A stretch of 53,370 nt of DNA from Bigelowiella natans CCMP2755 (Eukaryota > Cercozoa > Chlorarachniophyceae): assembly GCA_000320545.1 (NCBI GenBank), contig ADNK01001676.1:1-53370 (forward strand). The letters are read 5' to 3'. Position 1 is the stretch's first letter, and the number at the start of each line of letters is the position of its first letter. The position numbers and the translations under genes were made by a program. The notes under the pieces were generated by a model, which made no database searches, was not told where the DNA came from, and worked only from the letters and a program-made list of their open reading frames with translations. This document shows positions 9,659-22,952 of this stretch, piece by piece.

Positions 9659-11608
9659 TTGGTTTGTGACCCCTTTTCATTTCCAGAAGATTGCACTCAT
9701 TGCTGACCCCATGATAGTGATTTTGTTAAGAATAGAAAATTACTCATCCGTTCAGGGATACCAAAAAATGCCCTACATTTCTTATTGAACCGCGAGAATT
9801 ATAAAGTCGTTTTTCAATGCATGCATGCTGTTACGTTTGTATTTGTTTCGGACTCCTCTAAATTTGCAACGTTGGTCTCTGATTGTTGGGAGAACAATTT
9901 GTCACAGGGGCAGCTTTGTAGAAATCCCAGCATTGTACGTGTCGTTTTGCGATCTTACCACCCTTTTGACACATTCAAGATACGATCTGAAGCTGCGACA
10001 ACAAAATTTGAAAAAGTAAACAAAATGCGATGAGCTTCATGAAGTATCTCTCAAAAGCCCAAAAGAAGCATTCCATTTCGTCGCAATTGGGTCTCTGCGA
10101 CAAGGGTACAATCTCTAAAGCGCCTGGAATTGAGTGTGCTTGACCAGAAACCCAGATTTAATAGCACGACGCAATTAGAAATATTGCATAGGATGTGGCC
10201 CATCAAGAGTTAGCGACAATTATATTTGATGAAAAAAGTGTAAAAGAAACGGGTTTAAAGGAATTTGGGTCCACAACCTATTCTGAACAGAAGGACACCA
10301 GCCTTGAGTGGATTGGCACATTCCAGGAAATGGCAAATCCCTGCTCAGGGAACAGATGCCTCACCGCATGGGTTGTAAGCGATACGATAAAGGTTTTGGG
10401 AGAAGAAAGAATTTAGTTTTTAGGAATGAAGAAATCAGCCTACAGAGTTATTTAGTTCATGACTGGGTGATTTCTTCATAGGAGTTCGTGATGTTATGCC
10501 AGATTTGCTTTGGCGCACACCAGCTACATTATGAGACTGTTGATCAAAATTTGATCCGACGACTACAATGGTGATCATAGTGATCATAATAGGATACATG
10601 CATAAACATACTTTTGCAATTATACGACCAAGAAGTCCTTTATTTACACGTCTGAGCAAGATTCCCTCCAAAATTTTATCAAAAAGTTTTTGAATGTGAG
10701 TACACATTACTGTCACCTAGGATGGCTGTAGTAAATGCAACAATAATCTTTGGGCACATATTGGTACATAATTCATACAAGAAATATTTTATTTTATCAA
10801 ATTGATACTGGTTTTCCTTTGCTAGACATATCATGAACCGTTTGCTGTACATTGGCGAATAAATCTTACGCTAAATGGAATAGCAAGAGTAATACTTATT
10901 AATCTTATCAATGGGCTGTCCTCATATTTGATATTCAAACTTTAGGTGCTTTCTTCTATCATGATTTTGGTATTAAAGGTGCAGAAATTACGGAGATGAC
11001 TATTAATTTTTGCTGATACCATCACCAGTTTCTGGTCTTTCTCTGTGGGAGTGCATTGAAGAAAATGTCCCGCAACAAAATATCTCATAAAAGAGAGCCA
11101 TTATACAAATATTTTATCGTAGGTAACTTGTATTTCAAAATTCTAATGTCAATTGTGTTGAGAAAATATAAAAGCTACCATATGCGCAGCTCTCGTGATC
11201 ACATTAGGGACGCAATTTGCAAGCTACGTCGGGTTGATGGTCACAAACTCATTGAAGTATGGTTATGAGCATTGAAACTGTCTTTATCTCTTAATACAAT
11301 AAGTAATTTTAGTTGGGCTGCAATAAGAAATCTTGCTTTGGTAATATTTTTACTCCTAGCAGGTTGACAAGTTTGTAAAAATGTACGTGTTGTTCTCTTA
11401 TTTTGAACCTTTAATACGTGTGTGAGGCTACGGACTTCATGCAGTAAGGAAACTCCTAGAGGTGTTCCGTGAGAATCATATTTCTTTGGAGAAATCTATG
11501 AAATCCGTACGAACCCCTCAACAAACTGCACCTGGTCACTGCAAGATTTCATTAATAATTCTAATTACTCTGAGCTTGTGAGCTTATATATCTTTAGGAA
11601 GCCGTCCA
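9659..11608. other. AT-rich interior of cassette 1, only short ORFs
   Basis: Three plus-strand frames of 70-83 residues (9785-10033, 10195-10416, 11056-11268) and a 38-codon frame from about 10030 look partly protein-like, but I recognise none and cannot connect them by splice sites. They may be exons of a gene or remnants. A+T content is visibly higher than in the flanks. Confidence 0.35.
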
Positions 11609-12846
11609 ATGTCCCCGATCCATACCCCTCCATCCGAGCGTCGGAAAACTATGAAACCTAATGGCGTTCGGGATAGTCCAAGGTAAATTTTGTACTATCT
11701 TTGCCAGTTCAGGTGAGACAAAATAATATTTTGCAGATTTGGAAGTCGAAAGTTCCGTGAAAAACAGGCAATGGAAGTTACTAAAGATTCAGATATCGTA
11801 ATTGAAGGAAGGTATAAAGGATAAGTATTCGAAATACACTTGCATCTCGCTATTTTAGTATCCAAAGTGAAGTTGTTTTCTTTAGATATGGATCTTCATC
11901 TGTGCTTCCAGTAACAAAACTTGAAATTGACCCAAAGTAACATTGTGTATATTATATGTTCTTGCATTCTTCATTTATTTCCTTCTCCCTCTGACGTCGT
12001 TGAATGCGATAGTTAAATTGAATTATGTTCAGAAAGTTGTTTTTTGGGCCCATTTTGCAGAAATGCTTTTAATTTAGCTCGAACGAATAAAAACGACAAC
12101 AATTCAGCACTGAACTCTAAGCTGTTAGATAGCATAGTTCAACAAGAAGTATTTGGGGAGAAAAAAGAAGGTAGGAACTGTACATTCTAGATGTAAGAAG
12201 TAATTTTTCCCCATTGTTTTTAACAGAAATGACTACTCTCGGCGGGACACAACCAGGTGTGGACTTTAGTACAGATTTTGTACCTTCAGTGATAATACCG
12301 TTTTTTTTAGACATTTCAAGAAAGAGTGTCGAAGTGACTGTGGAAGAAATCAAAGTATATCCAAAAATAGCTGATATAATTATACCAAGGACATCAAAAA
12401 ATGCTTACAGTGAATATGACGACAAAGTGGCGCAGTCATCAATTGCAAATTCAAATCGAAGAAAAATTAAGTTTAAGAATGATTGCGTAGATGATAGCAT
12501 CGGAAAATGTTCGGGAAAAAGTAAAGGAGACTCTAGAAGAATTGGTTTTGGTCCTGACACCTATATCCCAGAATCAAATTCTATGGAAGAAAAATTTAGA
12601 AGGAGAGCATATACTACTATCTTTAAGATGAGGATCTTGTTCTATCTCGGGACATTTATCATTATTATAGCTTCTCTCTCATTACTCATTGCTGCCTTTA
12701 TCCAGCTTATGCAGTCAACAAGTGATGCAGAGTCGTATTCTGATACGTTGGACCAGGAGATGAGAACATATAGCCCTGCAACCGATGCAGGTCTATGGAT
12801 CCTTACAATTACCAACTTTCTTGTTCAGTTGTACACGATACGTTAG
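11609..12846 (+). CDS. Unrecognised membrane-anchored protein, five exons (cassette 1)
   Basis: Exons 11609-11682, 11737-11811, 11859-11936, 12061-12170 and 12227-12846 join with consistent phases into about 318 residues. The start is MSPIHTPPSERRKTMKPNG, with possible upstream exons because an acceptor ctttag lies just before it. The body is polar and charged with no cysteine-rich or catalytic motif that I know. A strong transmembrane helix (RILFYLGTFIIIIASLSLL) begins about 75 residues from the end, and a shorter hydrophobic segment (LWILTITNFLVQLYTI) closes the protein. The topology suggests a tail-anchored or C-terminal hairpin membrane protein with a large soluble N-terminal part. It lies between the coiled-coil/zinc-finger pair and the family B remnant. 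Confidence 0.65.
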
Positions 12847-13880
12847 TGCAAAATGAATTTTAGTAATATTAAACATACCAAAGGCATTATTCAGACTGAA
12901 TAAGAGCATGCTGTTATGTCTTAAAGGAAAACAGTAAAATTCATTCCGATGATTCATCATTTGTAGCACATGAGGTCGATTTTAGAATCTCGAATTACGC
13001 ATCACCCACAGTGACCTGATGGCAAATTGAGCTGGATCATCTTTGAAAAATGGTCATTTCTCAGCCTTCAGAAGGTAGCAACATGCCATTTCTTTTCATG
13101 CCACACAATGCAATCGCGTGAAAGGGCAAACAACCACGCGAGCATGGCTAGGCTAGCTAGGCCTAGAGGCCAACCATCTCTGAACTCTGCGGACATTTTC
13201 ATTGCATGCAATTTCGAGTCGTGCTGCGGTTTGCGTCGCACTGGTTGCAACACGGCTCCAAACACGTGAACGTTTCAACACAGCACTTGCCGTCAGTTGA
13301 CACGATTGGCGGAGAAGACAGGAAAAGCCGCAGAAGGACAAAAGTGTGCACTCTAGCACTCGCGATGCATCCTGGCATCGTCTAGGTCGTGTTTGACAAC
13401 GGAGAGGAGCACTGGAGCAAACGGGTGCAACGAGTTTGGCGAACTCAAGTGAGAAGAACGGAGTTCACTCTCTCAATTTCTCAAATGGCGCTGACGTGTC
13501 AAACGACCAACACCACCATCACGTGCATCGTCAAGTTGGATGAGCCTTGTGATTGCGGAGAACACCAGAAAGAAAAGCTATTTTTGGCAAATCGTCTCAT
13601 TGGCATCGGAAACAAGAAAATGGAAGGAAATTGACTGTCGCAACTAACAAATCCCTTGTCATTCGGCGGCTTGAGACGCTGGAAAAGCATCATCAGAAAT
13701 GACATGACATCACAATCAGATTTCGTCAGACCGTCCAGTAAGTAGATTTGTCCGTTTGCCACTGCGAAGGCCACACATTGAAATGCATCCCCGCATCTTG
13801 TTGGAATTTCTCCGAGCGAACTTAGATCTGGTCATCAGTCTTCATTGCTCCCTTTGTACAATGTGCTTTTGTTCATGTTC
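12847..13880. other. Intergenic region, CTAG/TGCATG-rich
   Basis: Overlapping frames on both strands (for example 13027-13269 plus and 13068-13265 minus) cover the same bases, so none is persuasive. There is a GC step up from the AT-rich cassette interior. GGCTAGGCTAGCTAGGCC-like words occur near 13148-13162. Confidence 0.4.
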
Positions 13881-14215
13881 AGATCCCGTAGAAGTGGGCT
13901 TTGCAAAGTTTGTGGTCGAGTTTTCTCATTCGGTGAGAAGAAATGATGAAAATTTCTTTCATGTGCTGTTGTTCAGCTGATGTTCAAAACTCAAAACCGA
14001 CACAGTTTCTAGGCTATAGAATCTGTGCTTTTGCAAACACTACTGTGAATCATGAAAATCCTTCGTTTACACTTGAAATTCATGTTCGTTGGAACAATCC
14101 TTCCCGATCTCTTGACGAAGCCCAGGATGCCTTCGAAAAATGGACAATAGATTCCAATCTAAAACATCAATCAGGAGCTTCTAATCTGAAAATTAAAAGC
14201 CTTTTGCATGCGTGA
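13881..14215 (+). pseudogene. Family B copy 1, probably decayed
   Basis: One frame reads PVEVGFAKFVVEF then VRRNDENFFHVLLFS and stops. The homology continues in another frame as GYRICAFANTT, FTLEIHVRWNNP, LDEAQDAFEKW and ASNLKIKSLLHA with a stop. The same segments occur in order in the intact copy at 31521-32049 (LEVDFVKFVIEMFF, GFRVTGFADTT, VQLQIRWSNP, LDVAQNTFEKW, ASKLAIKSLLYA). The switch of frame near 13970-13985 indicates a frameshift, unless a very small intron restores it. At the position of the intron in copy 2 this copy is continuous. Function unknown. Confidence 0.6.
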
Positions 14216-14898
14216 GCTTCCAATCTATCGATGGATGTGCATTCTGATTGTTCGTGACAACAAGTAATCAACAATGAAGTGTCACTTGTGCAACAGCTGT
14301 GGACATCCAGCATACTTTCCGTGGACACATGTAGACATGCATGTGTGCAATCACATTTAGACATGCCATGACTATGTGATGGATCTAGACAAGCAGCAAG
14401 AAGCTAGACATCTCCACACTCCAAGCATCTCTAACATCTCTAGATCTAGACATGATTGCTGGACTGTGGCTTTTGTGGAAATTCATGTTCAAATCCTGCT
14501 TCTCACTTGTCTAGCTAGGTGCAGGTGCGGAGATGCAAAAAATGCAAGCTTGGTGATGTGCGTGTCAGATGGAAGTCAATGTCTAAATGCATTGTACGTT
14601 CAATGGCTTTGCAAGCGAGGCGGTTCGCAAAGGGTTAGTAAAAGGTCAGCATGTCATCTACAACGCGATGCAAGGTTTATCGCAAATGTTAAAGCTATTT
14701 ACGATGTACGCTACGAAGAGCAACAACATCTAGAGCACATATGTCAAGCACCAATTGAGCGTACTGCTGTAATGCTGGCATTGCGCCATTTTCATGTGTC
14801 TTCAAAGCATACGTCGATTCAAGTTTTCTTTTACTTATGATGTCTAGAATTAGAGCAAATTCACATTAAATCCTTATCTTCACGGATCAAAATCGTCT

Positions 14899-14937
<39 letters not shown>

Positions 14938-15530
14938 TACATATAAATATGTTACGACCGATAAATAGGATTAAAGACTTTTTACTCGATAATATCAAAT
15001 CGATGCCTAAATATTGAAGACAGGTCCAGATTTTTTCTTGATTTTAGAATTCTTGTTGTCACTTTTCATCCAAACACAATTCTGATATAGCTCTGAGCGG
15101 TATCGGGTCCTGCCCTAAATTATAAGGATTGCTTAATTTGTGTCATTTCAGGATAATGGCATTAATCGTGAAGCCTCTGATGTAAGTACTAAGATGATAA
15201 ATCTTAGTGTCCACCATCAAAGGGGTTGTCTTACATCACTTATATACTAGATCTTAAACTAAAGTGAAAATAATAGGATAGTTACCTTACGAGTATTATC
15301 ATAGGTTTTCAGCCACTTCCATTCGAATCGGCACCCTAATAATTACCCAATTTCTTATTAAGCGAAATTCAAATAAATAGTGTACATTTATGTTAGCAAA
15401 GAAATAAGCTTAATCATGAGTTACCCTTCTTACACTTGTCCTTGAAAGTGTTCTTTGGAAATTTGAAAGAGTTGAGGAACCTTTAAGGCGATGCAAAATG
15501 GTATCAATATACTGAAAACAGCTTTGGGAT
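14216..15530. other. Intergenic region
   Basis: The first part (to about 14500) is rich in CTAGA and ACATGCATGTG words. A 154-codon plus frame (14376-14840) has no recognised motif and biased low-complexity content. An (AT)n tract lies at about 14899-14931. Nothing recognisable follows up to 15530. Confidence 0.4.
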
Positions 15531-15835
15531 TCATTGGTGTGTTGATGAACGGAAAATATGCGCGTGAATGTATTTTTGTACAGAAAGATATTTCCAGCTG
15601 TCAAATAGAAAACTCGTTATTGTATTGACACACTTTGTTGAATGAATGTTCCCGTAAAGTCCTCCAGAGGTCAGGTCGAAGTAGGGGACAAACTCGCCCT
15701 TCCTGTAACTCTTTACAACACTGACAGGGTCTATCTTTTCGCCGTTGATCCGAAACTCCTGGTAACCTCCATGACCGTATTTTAATAACACCTAAGCGAG
15801 AGAGAGAGAGAGAGAGAGAAATATATACATGAGAA

Positions 15836-15879
<44 letters not shown>

Positions 15880-16244
15880 AGTACACAATCAATTAAGTTT
15901 AAGTGTCATGACAACCGTGATCGTATCATCTTCTGGAATATCCTCCCAATTGGCTGGTGGGACAGTATATCCGCACACTTTCGAAGGGGTGGAGAGCCTT
16001 CTGTCTTGCCTCTTTGTCCAAAACCATCCTAAACGACACACTCGATTAGATTGAGAATATCGCGAAAGAAATGCTATTTAAAATAAAAATTGGAGGGCAC
16101 AAGATCAACATTTAACTCACAAAAACATATAGTCTACAGCACACCTTTCTTCCATGCGTCTTCCAGGGTTGAAAACTTTGCCGACTTGCTGAATACGGGC
16201 CAAATTGCCTTCTCGAGGTTGGGATTCTTGAACGCCTTTTTCAC
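15531..16244 (-). CDS. Unidentified conserved-looking gene, last four exons
   Basis: Exons 16244-16145, 16028-15916, 15791-15634 and 15597-15531 join in phase and end in TGA, giving about 145 residues. Segments include VKKAFKNPNLEKAIWPVF, FSTLEDAWKKGWFW, YTVPPANWEDIPEDDTIT, VLLKYGHGGYQEFRINGEK and SYRKGEFVPYFDLTSGG. Alternating hydrophobic segments in the second half suggest a beta-rich fold. I do not recognise the family. Earlier exons probably exist, because the first exon here starts at a clear acceptor (ccacaatcag). A (CT)n/(CA)n tract fills the intron 15792-15915. Every junction fits in phase, so a real gene is likely. Confidence 0.6.
15795..15875. repeat. (GA)n next to (GT)n microsatellite
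   Basis: (GA)n at about 15799-15820 and (GT)n at about 15838-15874. Read on the minus strand, the CT run is the polypyrimidine tract directly before the acceptor of the exon starting at 15791. Confidence 0.9.
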
Positions 16245-16924
16245 CTGATTGTGGAAACGTTTGTACATTTTCGATCACCGGCCTATGACGAGAAGTATAT
16301 GAATTGCAAGGCACTGCCGTACACATGTCAAACTTCAAAGCGGATATGCATCCCTTCTAATTCCTTTAGGAAACATCGTATTTCTATTCGACAGGACGGG
16401 GTGGTATATTGTCTATTATCAAACCTTATTCACTTGGCTTTGTGTGTTGATTTGCCAAGGGGTGAAGAAATATGAGTCGCATTTCGGATTGAAGCTCCAT
16501 TTTCTGATTTTTACGTGTTGACACCATATCATCATATGCACACATCAATAGAGCCCTAATGGCTAATTGGACTATTTAGACCTTCTCAGCTAGTGAGATT
16601 GAAGCACAGAAGCGTGGCATGAAGGGAGGCGCTATATTTGCATATTAGACACATTTAGGCTTACGTGTTGTCTCGACACGTGTGCTTGAATGTAGCATAT
16701 GGTAGGTTCTTGTTCTGGACGCGTTTTACGACTAATCCATGAGCGTTTGCTTTGCGAAGCCATATTTCATCACCAAAGAATAGTCCGATGAGGAGAATAA
16801 GAAGATGCGACAGCTCTGAGTTTGTCATTAGGCCTATGCGGGAAACAACGAGGCCAAGTTTGATTTAGAAGATTGGAGGCAGGAGACGGAAGTACGTCAA
16901 AAATATACAAATGCGGTATATTCA

Positions 16925-16959
<35 letters not shown>

Positions 16960-19831
16960 CTTATATCCTTTTGAAATAACACTCTCCTCAGCCTCTACCT
17001 TGATGGGTGGAAGTAACAGCGGGGATGTATAGGTCGTGTGTGCGGTCTTGAGCCTTGCAGGCGAGGTTCCAGCTTACTCAACCGAATGCAATGCGTGGGA
17101 GTATGGATTCTGATTGCGCCAGAGACTATCTGCCCACGCAATCCTAACGTATACACTGGGACAACACGCGTGCGCCTACCCTCCTGTCATTCCGTTTAAT
17201 ATCCGCATGACTGCGAAGATCTCGTGACAGTACATGTACCTTGATGGCCTATGTGCCGTCCTGGCATGCAGCACACAACACCTCTCCGCGATGCCATGCT
17301 TATTGTAGAAACGTGCTGCAATTACCACATGATTCTTCCCAAGAAGGCGAAGCAGTAGCGAAATGCCCTTGCAGCAGCGCCTCTAAATCACCGGTCTGCG
17401 CTGAGCTGCAGACATGGAAACGTTGAGGGAATGCGTACGCAGCAGGAGACATCCCCTAGAAAGATCAAATCATGTATTGCCGCTAATTTTTCACCCAACT
17501 TCTTCAATTTCTTCTTGTCGCAGACGTTTTATGCAGTTAAAACTTGCCAGGAAAGAGCCAGCAGCAGGTTCTCCTATGAGCCTTTTCAGCAGCATTGTCC
17601 TCTCCAGAAAACTCTAAGAGCCACTGTCGTTGCACGAAATTTTATTCTTCGTCTTGTTGAGGAGGAAATTAGGCGAACAATATCGATAATGTATGTCGCG
17701 GGTCAAAAGTTCCCTCGATCTTGATCCCTTCTGGTTCCTACACCGGATTGTGATCTGTCTGTCAGGAAACGTATCTTGACAACACCAGCGGGCACAGTGT
17801 CATCGGTCACAATCCGTTGTTCTGAGCTCATTCATATGCGCGACATCAACCAAACCTTGTCGCCTGCAACGTTCACCCTGAAAGCGAATCCGCAAGTGAA
17901 GCGCGTGTCTGGCACACGTGCGGCGTTTCGGAAACAGGTGCGCGTGCACAAAACTACGGAACACTTTCCAGGAGCTTTTTGCTGTTCCTTCCTTCTTCGG
18001 CCCCATCTAGCCATGCTGGCATGGTCGGCGAAAGCCAATCAACGACAGCCACTTTCTTTTCCACGTTGCACCATTCGTCGTGTGTCTGGATGCACGCATG
18101 ACCGCTGCTCCTTCCATTCGGCGCTTCCCGATCGTGCGGTGTGTGGAACAGCAACGAAGTTTGGATTTCACAACGTTCACGAGCGGGTCAAAATGAGTGT
18201 CTGGGCGTGACAGGTCAGGTCGTCGCACCTTCCAGCCTTGCTAGCTTGTCGAGGTGCGCAATCACCATCGTTGAGGTCACTGCGAAAAGTCCAGGAAGCG
18301 ACACCACAGGCCATCACGACGAGACGAGCAGGCCAGCAGGCCAGCAGGGTGCACGTCGCACTGATGAAGTTTGCACACTTGCCATTGCTTCTTCAAATCG
18401 CACTTCTGGACTTCCATGCTCTGCTTCAAAACACGCCTGGAGAGCTTTCCATCTTCGACTTTGTTGCCTCAGCTGGCCAGTGACAACGTCCAGCTTCCCG
18501 GTGAACGAGTGTCTTGGGGCACTCATCCCCATTGCTGATTTTTCGAGCAAAGTTGATCAATTCGTGCGCACCACTTGGCTTTCGCTGAATCGACTGCGGT
18601 CAAGTCTGTTCGACACGGTTTCGGACTGGCTGGCTGGCTCCAGGGCTTGCTGGAGTGCTCCAGCGCATCGAACAATCCTGCTGGCCTGGCGTGCTGTGCA
18701 CACATCCGCGGGGCCATGCAGTGCCAGAGTGTTCGTGCGCAATCACCTTGCGAGTTTCAGTTGATGGCATCACAAGTCTCAAAGCCGAACACTGAATTGA
18801 GTCAAGTCCCTTGTGTGCCTAGGTGCGTGCAATGCGCTTTCGTGCACCAGGCCAGCCAGCATCAGTGCCAAGTGTGTTGAAGTGCAACCGCCGCGTTTGT
18901 GCACTTGAATGCAATCAAACGCAGGCAACAGTGCATGCATGAGGTCTCAGAAAAAACACCAGTGATTTGATCATTGCAATGCCCAAACGATGCTGTCAAC
19001 ATGCAACACCATTCCCGCACTGATGATCCATCTGTGGGTGTGGGAAATGTGGGCCTTTGTTCGCTGCGCAGTTGATTCATGCACTGGCATCCATGCATCT
19101 CTAAATTTTGACATTTTCGTCCGTTTGCTTGTTTTCCGGTTTCCCAGATTTCTTTCGTTTGCCCTGCAACACACAGATCCAACGTGCATGTCAAACATGG
19201 CAAACATTGCACGTTGACAACATGGTGAAATCAGCATGTGCGGCATGTGTAAAACTTCACATCGTTAGTCGTTTACTTGATTCTGCAGCGACTTTTCCTT
19301 TTCCGTCATCGTTTTTCGCTTTCCTCCAGTTGCCCGCGACTAAAACAAAAATGTGTTGAATCCGCTGTCAACTTCCCCTTTTCTTACCAACAAATTTACA
19401 GCCTTGGAGAACCATTATGGAGTTCACAGTGTACATATGGTTTGGTGCATTCTTCACGTGATGTTTCTTGTGTCATGCAATACCTTTGGTCCCCAATTCT
19501 CCTCGGGATTAGGGAAAAATGCCTGGTGAAGCTACAAAATCCACACAAAAACATAGATTTATGTGCACACAAATGATATCTGTGTTGCGATGTAAGTAAA
19601 ATGCACACATACTGAAGCTTTTTCATACTATAAATTGTTCATCTCTAAGGTATGTAGCGGTTATTTTATTTTCGTTTGAGCTCTGCATACCCCTTCCGAC
19701 CCTTTCGCCTGCGAGAAGTTAACCTAGTTATGCGGACAAATAATATTATATTCTGTGTGTTCATATATCCCTAAAATAATGCACAATACAATACGTTATG
19801 ATATCATGTATATGTGAGAATGTGGGGCTAT
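16245..19831. other. Intergenic region with GC-rich, multi-frame-open core
   Basis: There is no recognised exon, apart from a likely but unresolved 5' part of the gene to the left. From about 17200 to 19400 the sequence is GC-richer, with many overlapping open frames on both strands (longest 18141-18764 plus, 207 codons). None has a recognisable motif, and the opposing frames overlap each other, so the openness probably reflects base composition or an old repeat. An (AT)n tract is at about 16928-16957. Confidence 0.4.
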
Positions 19832-20564
19832 TTATATGTACAACACCTTTAATTCTGTGCCCGATTTTGTCGTGACTGCTATTATCTTTCCTGCTGCCGA
19901 GTCAGGACCTCGTTTAGCTTTGCCCTGAGCATAACGAGTTTTTAAAACTCAAACAATAAACAATTAACATTCGCAAGTTTGTCACCTGTTCTGGATCTCT
20001 AGCAACGATGGCCGCCATGATTTCCATGATGACCTTCATGTTTCATCATAACCATTTTAAATATATTTTCAATAAGATTTTCGTATACTATTATTTCATC
20101 ATTCCAAATGGAAATGCAGACGCATGTGCATTTCTTTCACAGAAAATTTGAAATATATTCGCGTGTGTGTTTTTGAGTGTTCTGAGCCATTATGTGCAGG
20201 AATTATTTTTTCACCCAATCCGAGAAAACGATCAAGTCATGTTACAGAAAATAAAAATATCTTTATCTCAGCAAAGATGAATGCATTACCATTGGAGATG
20301 CATCAGTCTTAATTGCAGATGGGTCGGCGTGCGATTGTGAAACGCTACAGAACACATAAGATATGAGGAAAACAACCAAACATTGCATACATGTGCAAGA
20401 ACAAATATAACCCGGAAGAGAGTAGTAACCAACAAATATGTTAGAAACTAGTACCGATATCCTGCATTGATTATCGCCGAACGCAGCTTAATGATATTCA
20501 CAGATGTGTGGAAGAGATGAGCAAGGCTTTTGTGCGTGTAATACCTGTTGATATCAGAAACAAT

Positions 20565-20601
<37 letters not shown>

Positions 20602-21388
20602 AAAGAATATGCCAGTGTGTACAAACACCGAAATCTTTCTCCATCTCTCCCTCTCCCCTTATTTTCTCTGTATCTCCCAACAATGATTCTAAATATCGTG
20701 TGCCCATACAGCGGTGTTTCGATCTCAGTCTCGCAAACGCGCAACTGCCCAAGTATCCTCCTCTCAGTCGTGTACCTTTATATGCAGGCAGAACAAAATA
20801 CAACAACATCATAAGAGACAGCGTTAATAAACATATATGCAAATACGTGACTGTGTATATTTGTGCTTGTGTATATGTGTGCTTGTGTGTGTAGGTGACT
20901 GATAAAATAGACAACTTCTTCGGGTTTGCCTCGACGTGTTTCAGCACTCTCTGAACGAAATCAACCTCGTGCATTTTGCCTGACCTGATAACCGATTATA
21001 GACGTATAGATACGTTTATACGAACAGTCTTTCATCATCATGCGTATTTAACTTCAAATTTTCATGGGGGGTCAAAAGCGCATTTGCTTGTAGTATATGC
21101 GTGATTTTTCCAGGTTTCAAATCAATTCGAAACATCACAACAAATCTCATATTTTCATGGCAATCGCCATCCTCTCGTGTATTATATTTCCCTCTCACCA
21201 AATCGGCCCTGCCACCTTCAAACGGCTATGCACATCCATAAGCAATAAAAAGCAGTACATAATGAGAAACTGACACAACGTCCAACGATAATATCCTCAG
21301 TAGTATCGTGACAGCCAACACATGCATCAGATGGACATGCAAAGCTATATCATTCAAATACCTCTTTAGGTAGTTACGCGTATCCCAC

Positions 21389-21424
<36 letters not shown>

Positions 21425-22916
21425 TTACTACTACTACTCCTACTGCTACAATTTATTACCACTACTACTGTTACCGACTGCTACTACTACTACTACTATT
21501 ACTTACAACCTGTTGGTAAACTCGCATGTGGTATTGCATGGCGGCCCACTCGAATGCTTGTACTTGGGGTTTTTCCTCGAATAACTGTTGCATACAATTG
21601 CTACTCAATTCGATGAATAACTTAAAAACGCACTGGCCTCGATAGGATAGACTTCATAAGGAAAAACTGTTTTTTTAAATCTGTATGTAGAAGTATGTGT
21701 GATGCTTTATGCGCCATCATGAGCTCGTTGGTTGGCTACTACTCGATGACTCCATAAGGCTGAAGATAAAACGCATCACATCCGAGAGACTGATACCTAC
21801 GAACATACACAACCAGCAGACGTCACGTGTGATGAAAAGGATAACGAAAATGCACTCCTTGCCCAACACCATCGCTTCCTGCCTTCTTCTACCTCTATTA
21901 CGCGTTCGTATTTGTGATTTTTGAGTTATTCAGATAGTCGATAGGTGAGACACAATGCATGTATATGAAGACAAATGTCGCAAATAGCTTTGCTTTCGCA
22001 TCTCGCGGTAGTTGCGTGCGTACGAGCTTGTGTGTTTGGGAGATGCTGCGAGGTCATAGTGAGGATGGAAAGTACACTAAGGCAGTCTTGCTGGCAGAGG
22101 CTTTGACATTTATTGGCGATGTGTGGACCTTCACGAGATACAAAATACGCACGAATACACGAATAAAACACAGAGATATAAAAGAAAAACTAAAATATTT
22201 TAAAAATTTGATCGATCATTTTGAATGTAGTAGACATGATATGTGTGCTACGTGAGCGCTGATTGGCTTGCATGCATTAGAATGGATGTGTGTTATGTGA
22301 GTGCTGCTACCCTTACGAACATCCGAACGTAGAAGTCAATGCTCATGGAGAGGACAGGAGTGATGTATCGCTTGTACCGATTGGCGCTATTTTCTGTCGC
22401 AAAACAAAACACGACGTATATCAATATCAATGGAGAGATGACCTCTTGAAAAAAACAACAACATGAATAAACGATAACGACGGCATTTTCAAGCACACAG
22501 GAAGAAAACTCGCCACGGCACAACAGACAGTGAAAGCATGTCAAGGAGACGAGGAGGGGGGGGATGCCTGATGTGAAATCTACATGTTTATTCAGGGTAC
22601 TACCGATTGCTCGGAGCACGATTCGAACTGCCATCTAACGTTTGAAAGAGTGCATATTAGTTATTAATATAGTCATGAATACGCTGCAAACATAGCTATT
22701 CTACTACTCCATTTTCCAATGAATGTTCCCTCTTCATTCCATTAGCGAGTGACGCCCAACGAATTGTCTCATTCGAAACCGCACCACTCCCCTCATTTCA
22801 TCTACGACCTCGTGACAGTATGGATGGCGCAGGGATAGAGAACCATACTTCCCGAAACACGTTTCTGCTCATACCATCGCAATGAATCAAAAATATCATT
22901 TATTTTCAATGGTAAA

Positions 22917-22952
<36 letters not shown>

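Noticed and set aside
12214-12846. Membrane protein as a single-exon gene starting at 12214
   Set aside because: Upstream exons with exact splice phases extend it to 11609, and 12227 is preceded by a clear acceptor (taacag).
17776-18764. Overlapping long plus-strand ORFs (144 and 207 codons)
   Set aside because: They overlap each other and several minus-strand frames of similar length, have no recognisable motif and sit in a GC-rich block where stops are rare; composition explains them better than coding.
21541-21584. Alternative frame [18 protein letters not shown] in TRM1 exon 21584-21507
   Set aside because: It is open, but the other frame ([16 protein letters not shown]) matches the TRM1 cysteine region and is the only one whose phase joins both neighbouring exons.
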